NCBI GenBank assembly: GCA_022566515.1
Contig: JADFIT010000014.1
Coordinates: 1 to 38,105, forward strand
DNA: 38,105 bases
From: Gemmatimonadota bacterium
GTDB taxonomy: Bacteria > Gemmatimonadota > Gemmatimonadetes > Gemmatimonadales > GWC2-71-9
Direction of reading: 5' to 3'
The notes under the pieces are model-generated. The model did not search any database. It was not told the DNA's origin and saw only the letters and a program-made list of their open reading frames with translations. Below, in pieces: positions 24,046 through 34,059 of the stretch (its first letter is position 1; each line of letters opens with the position of its first letter). A program made the translations under genes and the position numbers.

Positions 24046-25449
24046 ATGTCATCAGCCTCGTTGTTCGAAGCTCCGCTCGACCGCGCCCGGAAGCATGCCT
24101 TGGAATATCTCCACAGTCTCGAGGACTCGTCCGTCGCGGCAACGCTGACGTGGGAGGAACTCCGTCAACGTCTGTCTTACCCGTTGCAGGACGGTGGAAT
24201 GGACGCGTCCGAGGTCATCGACCAGCTCGTGGCGGACGTTGACGGCGGCCTGACCGGAAGCGCGGGCGGGCGGTTCTTTGCCTGGGTGATAGGTGGCTCG
24301 GTGCCGGCGGCGTTGGCGGCCGATTGGCTCACGTCTACCTGGGATCAGAACGCGGGGCTCTACGTGTGCTCTCCGGCTACCGCTGTCGTCGAGGAGATTG
24401 CGGGCGCGTGGCTCAAGGACCTGCTGGGGTTACCGGAAGCAGCAAGCTTCGCTCTGGTCACCGGGTGTCAGATGGCGCACGCGACTGCTCTCGCGGCAGC
24501 GCGCAACGCGCTGCTGGCCGACCGCGATTGGGATGTGGAGAAGCGCGGACTGTTCGGCGCACCTCCGCTGCGTGTCCTGTGTGGCGACCGCCACGGGACG
24601 GTGACACGCGCCGTTCGTCTGCTGGGGTTCGGAACCGATTGTCTGGTGGACCTGCCGGTTGACGATGACGGTCGCTTGAGGGGCGATGTCCTCAGGCAAG
24701 CGTTGGTCGAATCGGCCGGTGCGCCAACGGTGGTGCTACTGCAGGCCGGCAACATCGACACGGGGATCTTCGATCCGTTCGAGGAACTCATCACCATCGC
24801 GCACGAGCACAATGCGTGGGTGCACGTCGATGGTGCGTTTGGCATGTGGGTCGCGGCGAGTCCTTCGTACCGCCACCTCGTCGCGGGTGTAGAGCGGGCG
24901 GATTCCTGGGCGACCGACGGACACAAGTGGCTCAACGTGCCGTACGATTCCGGTTACGCGTTCGTAGCGAATCCCGAGGCCCATCGCGCGTCGATGAGCC
25001 AGCGCGCCGGTTATCTCACGCACAGCGACGCCGCCCGCGACCAGATGGATTGGAATCCCGAGCACTCGCGTCGCGCGCGCGGCGTGGCGACCTATGCGGC
25101 GATTCGCCAACTCGGCCGTCGCGGCATCGCCGATCTGGTAGACCGGTGCTGCGGCTATGCGGCAGACATCGTGACCGCTATCGGTGCACTACCCGGTGTG
25201 GAGGTCTTGTGCCAGCCGCTGATCAATCAGGGTGTCGTACGGTTCCTCGACACGCATCCGGGCGCGACCTTGGACGATCACAACAGGCGGACCGACGCTG
25301 TGATCGCGTCTCTAATCGAGGACGGGGAGGCATACTTCAGCGGCACGTCGTGGGGAGACATGCGTTGCATGCGCGTCTCCGTGAGCAGTTGGCAGACGAC
25401 TGAATCGGATGTCGAACGCACCATCCGCGCCGTGGAGCGCTGCATATGA
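24046..25449 (+). CDS. PLP-dependent group II decarboxylase family protein
   Basis: A 467-aa fold-type I PLP enzyme. The Schiff-base lysine is Lys294 in SWATDGHKWLNVPYDSGYAF, preceded by the cofactor aspartate in WVHVDGAFGMWVAAS. FVTG-type residues (FALVTGCQMAHATALAAARN) form the phosphate-binding turn. By family it decarboxylates an aromatic or acidic amino acid; the substrate is not deducible. ATG 24046 has AAGGAG seven bases upstream. The length is normal for the L-2,4-diaminobutyrate/tyrosine/glutamate decarboxylase group. It has no partner transporter, so its link to acid resistance or amine synthesis is open. Confidence 0.9.
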   Translation: MSSASLFEAPLDRARKHALEYLHSLEDSSVAATLTWEELRQRLSYPLQDGGMDASEVIDQLVADVDGGLTGSAGGRFFAWVIGGSVPAALAADWLTSTWDQNAGLYVCSPATAVVEEIAGAWLKDLLGLPEAASFALVTGCQMAHATALAAARNALLADRDWDVEKRGLFGAPPLRVLCGDRHGTVTRAVRLLGFGTDCLVDLPVDDDGRLRGDVLRQALVESAGAPTVVLLQAGNIDTGIFDPFEELITIAHEHNAWVHVDGAFGMWVAASPSYRHLVAGVERADSWATDGHKWLNVPYDSGYAFVANPEAHRASMSQRAGYLTHSDAARDQMDWNPEHSRRARGVATYAAIRQLGRRGIADLVDRCCGYAADIVTAIGALPGVEVLCQPLINQGVVRFLDTHPGATLDDHNRRTDAVIASLIEDGEAYFSGTSWGDMRCMRVSVSSWQTTESDVERTIRAVERCI

Positions 25450-25688
25450 GCAACGTCCTGGCCGTCGATCACCAGCTTGCTCCCCACAACGGTGACCGCG
25501 CCAGTTCTGACCCCGGTCAAGAAGTGTCTGGAAGCGCGGGCAATCGCCCGCTCGAGCAACACGACTCTGGCAGCTCGGAGGCCTTCATTGGCAGTCTCCA
25601 GTCTTGATGCCCATGGACGCGGGAACTACTCGCTAGAACCCGACCTACGCTCCGAGCCCGAACCGCCCATCACGTTGCGGCCCGACGC

Positions 25689-25973
25689 TCACGCGGAGTG
25701 CGTCGCGCGGGACTTCTTTCCAGCGGTCGGTTTGATGAGTGCGCTGATCACGGCTCCCAACAGCAGTCCAGCAACGGCTCCAGTAGCTGCGACGGGTCCC
25801 CTACCGATACAAGGACCTTCCGCGCAATTGAGACCCGAGTCGTCTCCGAGAGCAAATCCAACAGCAGGCACGTCAGCGGTAGGGAACCCGGGCGCTGGTC
25901 GGTGGTTAGTCGCTGTTCCTGGCGACGGTTCGAGCGAATCGTCCTTTAAGAATGGTGGGAACGGCGATTTCAC
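25689..25973 (-). CDS. Possible small membrane protein or C-terminal remnant
   Basis: The minus-strand frame ends with CAEGPCIGRGPVAATGAVAG and LLLGAVISALIKPTAGKKS. That is a pair of cysteines, then a Gly/Ala-rich hydrophobic helix with glycine-zipper spacing and a basic end, a layout often seen at the C-terminus of small secreted proteins. The N-terminal two thirds is Pro-rich with no signal peptide, so this may be the tail of a decayed gene rather than a complete one. No ribosome-binding site was seen. Confidence 0.3.
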   Translation of the reverse strand: MKSPFPPFLKDDSLEPSPGTATNHRPAPGFPTADVPAVGFALGDDSGLNCAEGPCIGRGPVAATGAVAGLLLGAVISALIKPTAGKKSRATHSA

Positions 25974-25994
25974 ATTTCAAATTGACGAACGCAA

Positions 25995-26026
25995 ATTGCA
26001 GATTTGAGAAAACGTCAATCTGCAAT
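25995..26026. terminator. AT-rich hairpin between converging genes
   Basis: ATTGCAGATT and AATCTGCAAT are exact reverse complements around a 12-base loop, in a short AT-rich patch. It lies 25 bases past the stop of the M14 gene on the minus strand and also lies downstream of the decarboxylase on the plus strand. It could terminate in either direction; U-runs are short. Confidence 0.4.
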
Positions 26027-26051
26027 CACCAATCTGAAATTGGCAATCGCC

Positions 26052-28700
26052 TCAGTGCCCCTGCCCGCCTGTCGCCACGTCGTCTGAATCTGTCCCGCCA
26101 CTCATCAGTGCGTTAAACACGAGCTTGAACGTGCCGTGCGTTTGCGCCCGGTGCTGCACCCGGAAGCCGATGAGCACGACCTTCCCCCGTCCGTGCCGCA
26201 CCGACACCATGGCCGCTTTCTTGGCGATCACATCCTCACCCAGGAGCCAGCCGCTCTGAAGGAGGTCGCGATCTACGAATGTCACGATCCGCTCGACGCG
26301 CTCGTTCCGGTCGCTGGGGACCACCTGGTAAACCTGGTTGTTGGCCAGGACCGTCGCCAACGCATTCCTGGGCATTCCGTACGCCAACGGATTCGTGTTG
26401 TCCACGGTCACCTTCAGCGTCGATCCCGGCGACCAAAATTCCGTTGACGACAGGCCGTCTACTACGTTGCGTATCGGCAAATCGAACTTCTCGATGGGGA
26501 GCGCACCCGCCTGGGCGAAGGTCAGCAGAGTGCCACCGTCTTCTACGAAGGCTTCCAGCGCGTCGACGCCTTCCTGCCCGAACCCGCTTCGGTATTCCGG
26601 TGGATAAGCGCTCGGCCCGCGGCCGCCGTCGCCGTTGCCTTGCTCGCCGGTCATCCGGGCCACACCGTCTGCCGGGAGGATGATCACGTCGTAGTCGTCG
26701 TTGAGGTCGCCGTCCTTGATCCTGTCGTCCATCAGGGTGTCGTACGGGAAGGCGAAGTCCTCGAGCATGAGGCGCGTCCACCCCTCGTCCATGTTGCCGC
26801 CGAAGTATCGCTGGTACAACCCGATCCTGGGTTTCGACAGTGCATGACTCCCGGCCGTCGCGTCCGTGTCGAGGGCGCCGAAGTCAACGCCCGTCTCGTG
26901 CGCGATCCGAGTCAGGAGGTCGTCGGGTGTGTTGTGGGCAACGAGGAAGTCTCCCGGTCGGAGGTCACCGCTTGCACGATCCACGCGGCGCACGTTGGCG
27001 TTTCTGTCGAGGAGCAGGTTCACCGCCTTGAAGCTGTCGTTCAGGCGCCCGTCGAGGACGTAGCCGAACCGACCCTGCGTCACCTGGCCGGCACGGTTGA
27101 TCACTGCCGAGATGGTCGTGAGTGCGATGGAGACTCCCTCGTCCACCGGGTCCACGCGGACGCCCATGAACTCTGCCATGTTGTCGGTGGACATGTCGTA
27201 AGGACGGATCGGTGTTCCGTCACGATTCCGGGTGTAGGAGTTGTCAGGATAGTAGGTCTGCCCCAGGAGCCAGCGAATGACCCCCCGCTTCGGTTGAGCC
27301 ATCGACACCACGTATGTGCCGGCGCCGTACACTCGTCCTTCGTGGGTGAAGTCGCGGGTGGCCCGCTGCACCTCGATCCCCTGGCCGAGGAGCTTGTTCA
27401 CCATCTTCGTTGCGGTGAGGGCGTCGTGTTGCTCCGCCGGGATCAGAAACGCCACCGGCGATCCTTCCGCCCCGCGCTCCGTTTGCCGTTTGGCCTTTAG
27501 GTACGCGTTCCGGAGGACGGTTGTCCTGTTGCGTGCCGCGATGTCCAACGCCGCGATGGCGGCTATCTTCTGCTGCTCGACGATATCGCGGACGCGCCAC
27601 CAGCCGCCGGGCCACGGATTGGGAAACGTGGTCTGGGCCTCGTATTCCGGCATGCCCCGTCGCGAGCCCTGCAACTGATCCGGGTGCAGGAAGAGAGGCG
27701 TCGCGAGCCGCGCGCTGGCGGACTCCGTGAGCATCCCCGCGATGTTGTGGAAGGGGGTGATCCAGTGAAAGCCGAAGTGTCCCCAGCCTGAGTAGATCGC
27801 GGCGTTCACAACGCCCGACTTGCCGGCTTCTTCCTCCTTGTAGGCTATGTGTGCGCCGTACCAGCTCATCTCCCGCCATACCAGCGGATCGGCCTCGGGG
27901 CGGATCGGCTCAGCGTACGGCGGCACGTAGAGTCTGGCTCCATAGGCTCCCATCTGATGGTGGTCGATATAGGCCTGGGGAATCCAATCACGGAACAGGA
28001 TCTTCGCCCCGTATTGCGACTCCACCGTGTTCGTCATGAACGCGTCCCGGTTGTTGTCGTGGCCGATGTAGGGGTGATACAGCCACGGCATGCCTGAGGC
28101 TTCGTACTCCGTCCCTACCCAGCGGTTGTACCAGTCGGTGACCATGATCTCGCCGTCGGGATTGAAGCAGGGGATCATGATGGCGATCGTGTTGTCGAGG
28201 ATGCGCGTGATTTCTTCGTCGGTACGGGTGACCAGATCGTAGATCAACTCCGCCGCCATCTGGCTCGCGCCCACCTCCGTCGAGTGGAGGCCCATCGACT
28301 GGACCACCACCGCCTTCCCCTGGGCGATGGCCCGCTCGATCTCGGCGTCCGGCACGCCCCGGGGGTCGCTCAAGGTCGCATTGATTTGCCTCAGCTCCTC
28401 GAGTCTCGCCAAGTTGGCCGGGGAGGAGATGAACAACACCAGGAAGGGATTTCCCCAGGTGGTCGGCCCCATGTTCACGACATGAAGCTTGGGGCTCTGC
28501 TCGCCAAGCAGGTTGTAATACTCGACCAGCTTATCCCAGCGGGCGAGCTTGCGATCGGCACCCATCTGAAAGCCGAAGAATTCTTCGGGGGAGGGGATCT
28601 GTTGCCCGTGAGCCAGGCCGGATCGGAGCCCCAGGCTTGGGAGGCCGATGGTGAGAGCGACCAGGACGAGAGCGAGTCGGATGGGGAGGCGGGTCTTCAT
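26052..28700 (-). CDS. Secreted M14 family zinc carboxypeptidase, long form
   Basis: An 882-aa protein with a signal peptide (residues 1-33, ending GLAHGQQ). The M14 zinc site is visible: His139 and Glu142 in MGLHSTEVGASQ, and the third ligand His247 or 248 in AYIDHHQMGAYG. CFNPDGEIM carries the conserved asparagine/aspartate of the substrate pocket. After the peptidase domain (about 40-400) a long C-terminal region includes a glutamine-amidotransferase-like alpha/beta segment (DYDVIILPADG, ALEAFVEDGGTLLTFAQAGA, GKVVLIGFRVQHRAQ). This architecture is frequent in bacteria that feed on protein. It would trim peptides in the periplasm or outside. 119 bases separate it from the DUF885 gene upstream, which is probably in the same transcription unit. 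Confidence 0.92.
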   Translation of the reverse strand: MKTRLPIRLALVLVALTIGLPSLGLRSGLAHGQQIPSPEEFFGFQMGADRKLARWDKLVEYYNLLGEQSPKLHVVNMGPTTWGNPFLVLFISSPANLARLEELRQINATLSDPRGVPDAEIERAIAQGKAVVVQSMGLHSTEVGASQMAAELIYDLVTRTDEEITRILDNTIAIMIPCFNPDGEIMVTDWYNRWVGTEYEASGMPWLYHPYIGHDNNRDAFMTNTVESQYGAKILFRDWIPQAYIDHHQMGAYGARLYVPPYAEPIRPEADPLVWREMSWYGAHIAYKEEEAGKSGVVNAAIYSGWGHFGFHWITPFHNIAGMLTESASARLATPLFLHPDQLQGSRRGMPEYEAQTTFPNPWPGGWWRVRDIVEQQKIAAIAALDIAARNRTTVLRNAYLKAKRQTERGAEGSPVAFLIPAEQHDALTATKMVNKLLGQGIEVQRATRDFTHEGRVYGAGTYVVSMAQPKRGVIRWLLGQTYYPDNSYTRNRDGTPIRPYDMSTDNMAEFMGVRVDPVDEGVSIALTTISAVINRAGQVTQGRFGYVLDGRLNDSFKAVNLLLDRNANVRRVDRASGDLRPGDFLVAHNTPDDLLTRIAHETGVDFGALDTDATAGSHALSKPRIGLYQRYFGGNMDEGWTRLMLEDFAFPYDTLMDDRIKDGDLNDDYDVIILPADGVARMTGEQGNGDGGRGPSAYPPEYRSGFGQEGVDALEAFVEDGGTLLTFAQAGALPIEKFDLPIRNVVDGLSSTEFWSPGSTLKVTVDNTNPLAYGMPRNALATVLANNQVYQVVPSDRNERVERIVTFVDRDLLQSGWLLGEDVIAKKAAMVSVRHGRGKVVLIGFRVQHRAQTHGTFKLVFNALMSGGTDSDDVATGGQGH

Positions 28701-28819
28701 GGGATATTCCTCAAAAGGGACAACCGGTTGAACTTGGCGGCTAAGCTACGGGATGGTAACACGCGGGGCGAGAGGTGGCGCCGGAAGCTAGGGTGGCGGA
28801 TTGCAGAGGGCTGATGGTT

Positions 28820-30472
28820 TCAACGAGCAGCAGCCATGCGGTCGATCTCGTCGGCTTGGCCGGTCAACTCCCAGCGAATGAGCGAGACGGGAATCACTCC
28901 AGCCGCGCTGAACTCGTCCATGAAGCCCTTCAGGGTGAACTCGTCGCCCAGTTGGCGGGCGCGTTCGGCCAAGAGCTTCTCGATTTCGATCTTGCCCATT
29001 ATGTAGCTCGTGCCATAACCCGGTTGTTGCAGGTAGAGATGCTGCTCGCCCCAAACCGTGTTGCCGTCTTCCGGTAGCCATCCGCGCGGCGTCCACTCCG
29101 AGGCGAACTGCACGGCCTCCTCCATCGTCCACTCGTTGGCGTGCATCATCAGACCGCCCAAGGCCCGGGCGGCGCGCTGAGCGAGGAGAATGTAGATGAG
29201 TTCCCGGGCGCGGGGGTTGGAGTCGAAAAGCCCGGCGTGCATCATCATCTCTTCCATGCCTGTGGCCAGTCCTTCCGAGCGGGCGTCGAAGATGTTGTAG
29301 AGCGACGGCACGCGCCTGATCGGGCTGGGGTGCGGCTCGAATTCCATCCTGGCCAGTTCGATCCAGTGATGGCTGTGGGTCCGCATCGTTACGGGGTCGC
29401 GGTAGCTCACCTCGGAGAAAAACCCACGGAGTCCGTCTGCGGGACTGAACCGCCCGATCTTGGCTCGCAGGGCGGGGTCCATGTAATCGCGGATCGACAC
29501 AATCTCCCTGTCTTTGAGAAACGCCATGTACTCGGTAACTGCCGCGTTGAAGCCGCGGTCGTATTCTTCGGCGCTGGCGATGCGCCTGAGGGGCGGGAGA
29601 TCTCGATTGCGGTGCTCTTCGAGCCTGAGCACTGCGTGGGCCCGGGCCAGCTCGCGACGCATGATCGTCACCTCTTCCTCCCAGGTATAGGGGACGAGGT
29701 GCACGTTGTTGAGATACCAGGTGTAGTTCTCGATTCCGACCCCCGACGGCCGGCTTTTGGACGGAGCCTCCCGTTCGAGCCAGGTGCGGAACTCGTCGGT
29801 GGCCTCACGGGCGCCTTGAATGTCGCGCTCCAGCTCGGCGCTGGAGCCCGCCACCCGTGTGGCCAGGGCGCTCAGGTCCGCGCTCTGCCTGTCCATGGAC
29901 CGGATTCCCATCATCCACAGATCTCTGGCGTCCTCGATCAGGTTGCCCTTGGCTTGCTCGAGCAGCGGCGGGATAGTTCTGATCCGTGCGCCGAGTTCGG
30001 CGGTGGCGTCCGGCGTGAGGGGGTACTCGTAGGCCCAGAGATCTATCCAGCCGTGGATGACCGGGCCTTCGTGGGCCGGTACGTCGCTCCGAGCGGGGAA
30101 GATCATGGTGTAGAAGGCAGGGTTGCGGGCCCACGGCCGGCGCACCCGGTGGTCGAAGTCGAGGCCGTTCATCTCGGCCCGTACCAGACGGTAGTCCACC
30201 TGCTGCGCCACCGGCCACCCGGTCGTGTCGATGGCACTGAGACGACGCTGATAGGTGGCCAACTCGCGGTACTGGTCTGCCATGGCTCGGCGGGAGTAGT
30301 CGGGGATGCCTTCGACTGGCCCGGGTTCCTCGAAGGCCCGCCAATCGTCGAACAGCGCAACGAGATCCGCGTAATCGGTACTGCGAAGGTCTTCGATTGG
30401 GCCACAGCCTGCTGCGAGGACGATGGCAGCGGTCAGGCAGATGGGCATTCGGCAAGCGAACGAGCTGGGCAT
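28820..30472 (-). CDS. DUF885 family lipoprotein
   Basis: A 550-aa protein with a lipobox VLAAGC (Cys23) after a hydrophobic start, so it is likely tethered to a membrane. NYTWYLNNVHLVPYTWEEEV, SEGLATGMEEMMMHAGLFDS and LQQPGYGTSYIMGKIEIEKL are DUF885 signatures; that family is a relative of M32-type zinc carboxypeptidases. Typical members have an HExxPGH-like metal motif. Here the corresponding stretch reads THSHHWIELARMEFEP and no HExxH is visible, so the activity may be altered or absent. It lies in a minus-strand run with the M14 carboxypeptidase downstream and the DinB-like gene upstream. Confidence 0.88.
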   Translation of the reverse strand: MPSSFACRMPICLTAAIVLAAGCGPIEDLRSTDYADLVALFDDWRAFEEPGPVEGIPDYSRRAMADQYRELATYQRRLSAIDTTGWPVAQQVDYRLVRAEMNGLDFDHRVRRPWARNPAFYTMIFPARSDVPAHEGPVIHGWIDLWAYEYPLTPDATAELGARIRTIPPLLEQAKGNLIEDARDLWMMGIRSMDRQSADLSALATRVAGSSAELERDIQGAREATDEFRTWLEREAPSKSRPSGVGIENYTWYLNNVHLVPYTWEEEVTIMRRELARAHAVLRLEEHRNRDLPPLRRIASAEEYDRGFNAAVTEYMAFLKDREIVSIRDYMDPALRAKIGRFSPADGLRGFFSEVSYRDPVTMRTHSHHWIELARMEFEPHPSPIRRVPSLYNIFDARSEGLATGMEEMMMHAGLFDSNPRARELIYILLAQRAARALGGLMMHANEWTMEEAVQFASEWTPRGWLPEDGNTVWGEQHLYLQQPGYGTSYIMGKIEIEKLLAERARQLGDEFTLKGFMDEFSAAGVIPVSLIRWELTGQADEIDRMAAAR

Positions 30473-30551
30473 TGGTTTAGCCTCCGGGAAGGAGTGGTCT
30501 ATGAGTCACCGCGTGCGCTGGCCGGCCTCGCCGGATGCGGACGGTCCGCGG

Positions 30552-31088
30552 TCACATTGACCAAGGGGGAACGATTCCATTCATTCGAGCATACGCAACA
30601 GACTGCCCCACGTGCTCGTTCATGTGCGCCAAGAGTTGGAATAGAACGGCCCAGCCTGCAATCTGACGGCCGTACAATCTCGTTGGGTGTGTCAACTCCT
30701 CTTCTGTCATCCCCGACACGTGCATGCGAACGTGCTCTACCGAGCGCTTTAGCAACCCCGTCACGCGTGCCTTTACGGTAATGCTCTCCAGGTTCGGGAC
30801 ATCGATATCCGCCGGAGCACCGATACCGAGGGCGGTCTCCGGGTAGTAGAAGTTGTAGCGAGCGATATGCATGTAGACCTGCCCGATCGACATGATCCCC
30901 TCGCCGGGACTCCAAGTATAGAGCTCTTCCGGCATGGCGTCGGCGAGCGACATGATCTTGCGCGTCGATCTCTCGAAGTGCTCTAGGAACTCGTTGCGGT
31001 AGTCCGTCGGCGTGCTTTGGGCCTGAACCGGCTGGGCACCCAACACCACGGCAACTCCGATCAGGTAAATTGATTTCGCTCGGTACAT
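30552..31088 (-). CDS. Secreted DinB-family (DfsB-like) four-helix protein
   Basis: A 178-aa protein with a signal peptide ending VQAQSTP (residue 24). DinB-like four-helix bundles hold a metal with three histidines; candidates are His in GQVYMHIARYN and two in LLAHMNEHVGQSVAYARMNG, which is the family's most conserved end. EHFERSTRKIMSLADAMPEE is the first helix. The family includes thiol transferases and many proteins of unknown role. Export makes a metal-dependent role outside the cytoplasm likely. It is 79 bases upstream of the DUF885 gene, so probably co-transcribed. Confidence 0.87.
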   Translation of the reverse strand: MYRAKSIYLIGVAVVLGAQPVQAQSTPTDYRNEFLEHFERSTRKIMSLADAMPEELYTWSPGEGIMSIGQVYMHIARYNFYYPETALGIGAPADIDVPNLESITVKARVTGLLKRSVEHVRMHVSGMTEEELTHPTRLYGRQIAGWAVLFQLLAHMNEHVGQSVAYARMNGIVPPWSM

Positions 31089-31209
31089 TGGCCCTTCCTC
31101 ATGTTGCCGTTAACCGTGGCACACCGGCGACCGTCGCTCCTCGCCACCGTTCCACAGATGATGAATCTAGAACCCCCCTCTCCCCTCCCTTACTCCCCCG
31201 CCAACTTCC

Positions 31210-33978
31210 TCAACACATAGGAAAGAATCCCACCGTGCCGGTAATACTCCAACTCCACATCCGTATCCAACCGCACGAGAACCTCAAAACTTTCCGTCCT
31301 TCCGTCCTTCCGTCCTTCCGTCTGTCCTTCCGTCTGACAGTTAAACGGCTACCAGGCTTGAGCCCTTCCGCGATGCCGGTTATGGAAAACCGCTCTTCGC
31401 CAGTGAGGCCGAGCGCGTCTGCGTTGACCCCATCCTCGAACTGCAACGGCAACACGCCCATCCCTATGAGGTTACTGCGGTGGATGCGCTCGTAACCTGC
31501 GGCTATCACGGCACGCACACCTTGCAGAGCGGTACCCTTGGCTGCCCAGTCACGGGAACTTCCGGTGCCATACTCGACGCCCGCGAGCACAACGAGAGGT
31601 GTGCCCTCTTCCATGTAGCGCATTGCCGCGTCGTAGATGCTGATGATCTCGCCGGACGGAAAGTGCTTTGTCCAGTTTCCTTCCTTACCATCCGCGAGTC
31701 GGTTTTTGATGCGGATGTTGCCGAACGTTCCCCGCATCATGACGTCGTGATGCCCGCGCCTGGATCCAAACGTGTTGAAGTCGATGGCTTTCACACCACG
31801 ATCGATGAGCCAACGGCCGGCCGGCCCGTCCTTAGGGATAGCCCCTGCTGGAGAAATGTGATCGGTGGTGACGGTGTCACCGAGGAACGCGAGCACGCGC
31901 GCCCCCTCGATGTCGCTGAGCGGGGCGGGTTCGTCGCCGAGGTTGGCGAAAAACGGCGGCTCGGCGACGTACGTTGACTCTGGGTCCCAAGCGTAGCGCC
32001 CACCTTCGGCCTCGGGGGTCGGCAGCTTCTTCCACGCATCCGTTCCCGTGAACACGTCGGCGTATTGCCGCTTGAACATCTCCGGTTTGAGCGACTTCGA
32101 TACCGCCTGTGCGATCTCTTCCGATGTCGGCCAGATGTCCTTCAAGAAGACGGGGTCACCGTTCTTGCCCACGCCCAGTGGCTCTTCCGTGAGGTCGATG
32201 TCGATGCGACCGGCAAGGGCGTAGGCGACCACCAGCATCGGCGACGCCAGATAGTTGGCGCGCACGTGGGGATGAATCCGAGCCTCGAAGTTCCGGTTGC
32301 CCGACAGCACGGCAGCTACCACAAGCTCGTGCTCGACGATCGCCCGGCCAATCGGCTCGGCGAGTGGGCCGCTGTTGCCTATGCACGTGGTGCAGCCGTA
32401 TCCCACGACGTGGAATCCCAGTGTCTCCAGGTCGCGCATCGTGCCGGATTCCTCGAGGTATTCCGTCACCACCTTCGAACCCGGAGCCATGCTGGTCTTC
32501 ACCCACGGCCTACGCTCCAGGCCGAGTTCGACCGCTTTCCGGGCGACGAGTCCGGCACCGATCATCACGCTGGGGTTCGACGTGTTGGTGCAACTCGTGA
32601 TCGCGGCGATGACCACCGTGCCGTCGGTGATCGTGAAGCGATCCCCTTCATACTCCACCTCGGCTTCGGCGCTGATGTCGAAATCCACCGCGGTGGATAT
32701 AGACGGACTCTGACCGCCCTCTGACGCCCAGTTCGAGCCGTTTTCCTCGGGGATGGCGCGCCCGGCTCCGCTGGGAATCAGATTGGGGAGCACGGTCTTG
32801 AAAGAATCCTTGAGTTCGTTGAGCGGCACACGATCTTGCGGACGTCGTGGGCCGGCAACGGACGGCACCACCGTGTTCAGATCCAACTCGATGACGCTCG
32901 TGTAGGTGGGATCCGGTGACTCTGCCGTACGGAAGAGGTGTTGCTCTTTGCAGTATCGCTCCACGCGCTCCACGACTTCAGGCGGACGTCCGGTGCGCTC
33001 GAGATAGTTCAATGTCTCGCGATCCACCGGGAAGAAACCCATGGTGGCCCCATACTCCGGCGACATGTTCGCGATCGTCGCCCGATCGGCCAACCCCAAG
33101 GCCTCGAGTCCGTCGCCAAAGAACTCCACGAACCGTCCCACCACGCCGTGCTTGCGCAACATCTGGGTCACGATCAGTACGAGATCGGTGGCCGTGGCGC
33201 CCTCCGGCAAGCGGCCGGTGAGTTTCATCCCCACCACCTCGGGCAGCTGCATGAAATACGGCTGCCCCAACATCACCGCCTCGGCCTCGATGCCGCCCAC
33301 GCCCCAACCCATCACGCCCACGCCGTTGATCATCGTGGTGTGGGAGTCGGTGCCCACCAGCGTATCCGGATATGCCATCGCTTCGCCGTTACGCCGCTCC
33401 AGCAGAACGACACTGGCGAGGTACTCTAGGTTCACCTGGTGGACGATGCCGGTGCCGGGCGGAACGACGGTGAAATTGTCGAATGCCTGCTGCGCCCACC
33501 TCAGCAGAGCGTAGCGCTCGGCGTTGCGTTCCATCTCCCGCTCGACGTTCAACTCGAACGCCCGGGATGTTCCAAAGAAATCCACTTGGACCGAGTGGTC
33601 GATGACGAGATCGGTTCGAACGAGCGGATTGATCTTGTCGGGGTCTCCACCCATCCGAACCATGGCGTCGCGCATGGCCGCAAGGTCCACCACCGCCGGC
33701 ACTCCGGTGAAGTCCTGGAGTACGACGCGCCCCGGCATGAACGGCACCTCGCGACTGCGGTCGGGCTGCGGCGTCCAACCCCCTACCAAGGCTACCTCGT
33801 CATCCGTGACGATGCCGTTGCCGTGCTGCCGGAGAACGTTTTCCAGCAGAATGCGAATCGAGTACGGCAACTCGTCCAGGTCGGTGATGCCGGCTTTGGC
33901 GAGTGCATCCAGGCGGTATATGGTGGCAGGACCTGTGGAGAGGTCGAGGGTGTCGCGCGAATCGAATGGGTTTGTCAT
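31210..33978 (-). CDS. acnA: Aconitate hydratase A with repeat-induced C-terminal frameshift
   Basis: AcnA interconverts citrate and isocitrate in the TCA cycle. The protein (922 aa in this frame) carries the 4Fe-4S cysteines C463 in [12 protein letters not shown] and C529/C532 in [33 protein letters not shown] and [20 protein letters not shown] are further signatures of the substrate site. Near residue 880 the frame passes through an 8-bp tandem repeat (31292-31336) and then reads an unrelated tail. The next frame carries the expected ending, [20 protein letters not shown], then [10 protein letters not shown], with TAA at 31190-31192. Deleting one 8-bp unit restores it exactly. The gene is otherwise intact and monocistronic. 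Confidence 0.93.
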   Translation of the reverse strand: MTNPFDSRDTLDLSTGPATIYRLDALAKAGITDLDELPYSIRILLENVLRQHGNGIVTDDEVALVGGWTPQPDRSREVPFMPGRVVLQDFTGVPAVVDLAAMRDAMVRMGGDPDKINPLVRTDLVIDHSVQVDFFGTSRAFELNVEREMERNAERYALLRWAQQAFDNFTVVPPGTGIVHQVNLEYLASVVLLERRNGEAMAYPDTLVGTDSHTTMINGVGVMGWGVGGIEAEAVMLGQPYFMQLPEVVGMKLTGRLPEGATATDLVLIVTQMLRKHGVVGRFVEFFGDGLEALGLADRATIANMSPEYGATMGFFPVDRETLNYLERTGRPPEVVERVERYCKEQHLFRTAESPDPTYTSVIELDLNTVVPSVAGPRRPQDRVPLNELKDSFKTVLPNLIPSGAGRAIPEENGSNWASEGGQSPSISTAVDFDISAEAEVEYEGDRFTITDGTVVIAAITSCTNTSNPSVMIGAGLVARKAVELGLERRPWVKTSMAPGSKVVTEYLEESGTMRDLETLGFHVVGYGCTTCIGNSGPLAEPIGRAIVEHELVVAAVLSGNRNFEARIHPHVRANYLASPMLVVAYALAGRIDIDLTEEPLGVGKNGDPVFLKDIWPTSEEIAQAVSKSLKPEMFKRQYADVFTGTDAWKKLPTPEAEGGRYAWDPESTYVAEPPFFANLGDEPAPLSDIEGARVLAFLGDTVTTDHISPAGAIPKDGPAGRWLIDRGVKAIDFNTFGSRRGHHDVMMRGTFGNIRIKNRLADGKEGNWTKHFPSGEIISIYDAAMRYMEEGTPLVVLAGVEYGTGSSRDWAAKGTALQGVRAVIAAGYERIHRSNLIGMGVLPLQFEDGVNADALGLTGEERFSITGIAEGLKPGSRLTVRRKDRRKDGRTEGRKVLRFSCGWIRMWSWSITGTVGFFPMC
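31292..31336. repeat. 8-bp tandem repeat (TTCCGTCC)3 plus variant units in the 3' end of acnA
   Basis: Three exact TTCCGTCC units (31292-31315) are followed by two variants, TTCCGTCTGTCC and TTCCGTCTG. Minus-strand copies read GGACGGAA. The unit length is not a multiple of three, so each gain or loss shifts the acnA frame. Confidence 0.93.
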
Positions 33979-34037
33979 GCGTTCTATTTCGTGGTTCAGT
34001 TGAAGTTCGCTCAGCGGGTGGTCTCAGGAAAATAGTA

Positions 34038-34059
34038 GGGTGCAGGCGTGACTGCACCC
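34038..34059. other. Hairpin in the acnA upstream region
   Basis: GGGTGCAG pairs with CTGCACCC around the loop GCGTGA, 60 bases ahead of the acnA start. It could be an operator or a 5'-UTR structure. There is no U-run for a terminator. The rest of the 270-bp gap shows nothing else clear. Confidence 0.35.

Larger units (their letters stand above)
25450..26051. other. About 600-bp region with gene fragments and an AT-rich hairpin
   Basis: No complete gene is supported. On the minus strand near 25450-25600 a short frame (ANEGLRAARVVLLERAIARA and GAVTVVGSKLVIDGQDVAH) has some coding character but no ends. Base composition drops sharply at 25960-26045, where related AAATTGCAGATTT-like words recur, suggesting a non-coding dispersed sequence. 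Confidence 0.4.

Noticed and set aside
29141-30781. 546-codon plus-strand open frame
   Set aside because: It is antisense to the DUF885 lipoprotein gene, which has clear family motifs. The plus frame has none.
31292-31336. CRISPR-like array
   Set aside because: The units are 8 bp with no spacers. It is a simple tandem repeat. No CRISPR array or cas gene was seen in the window.
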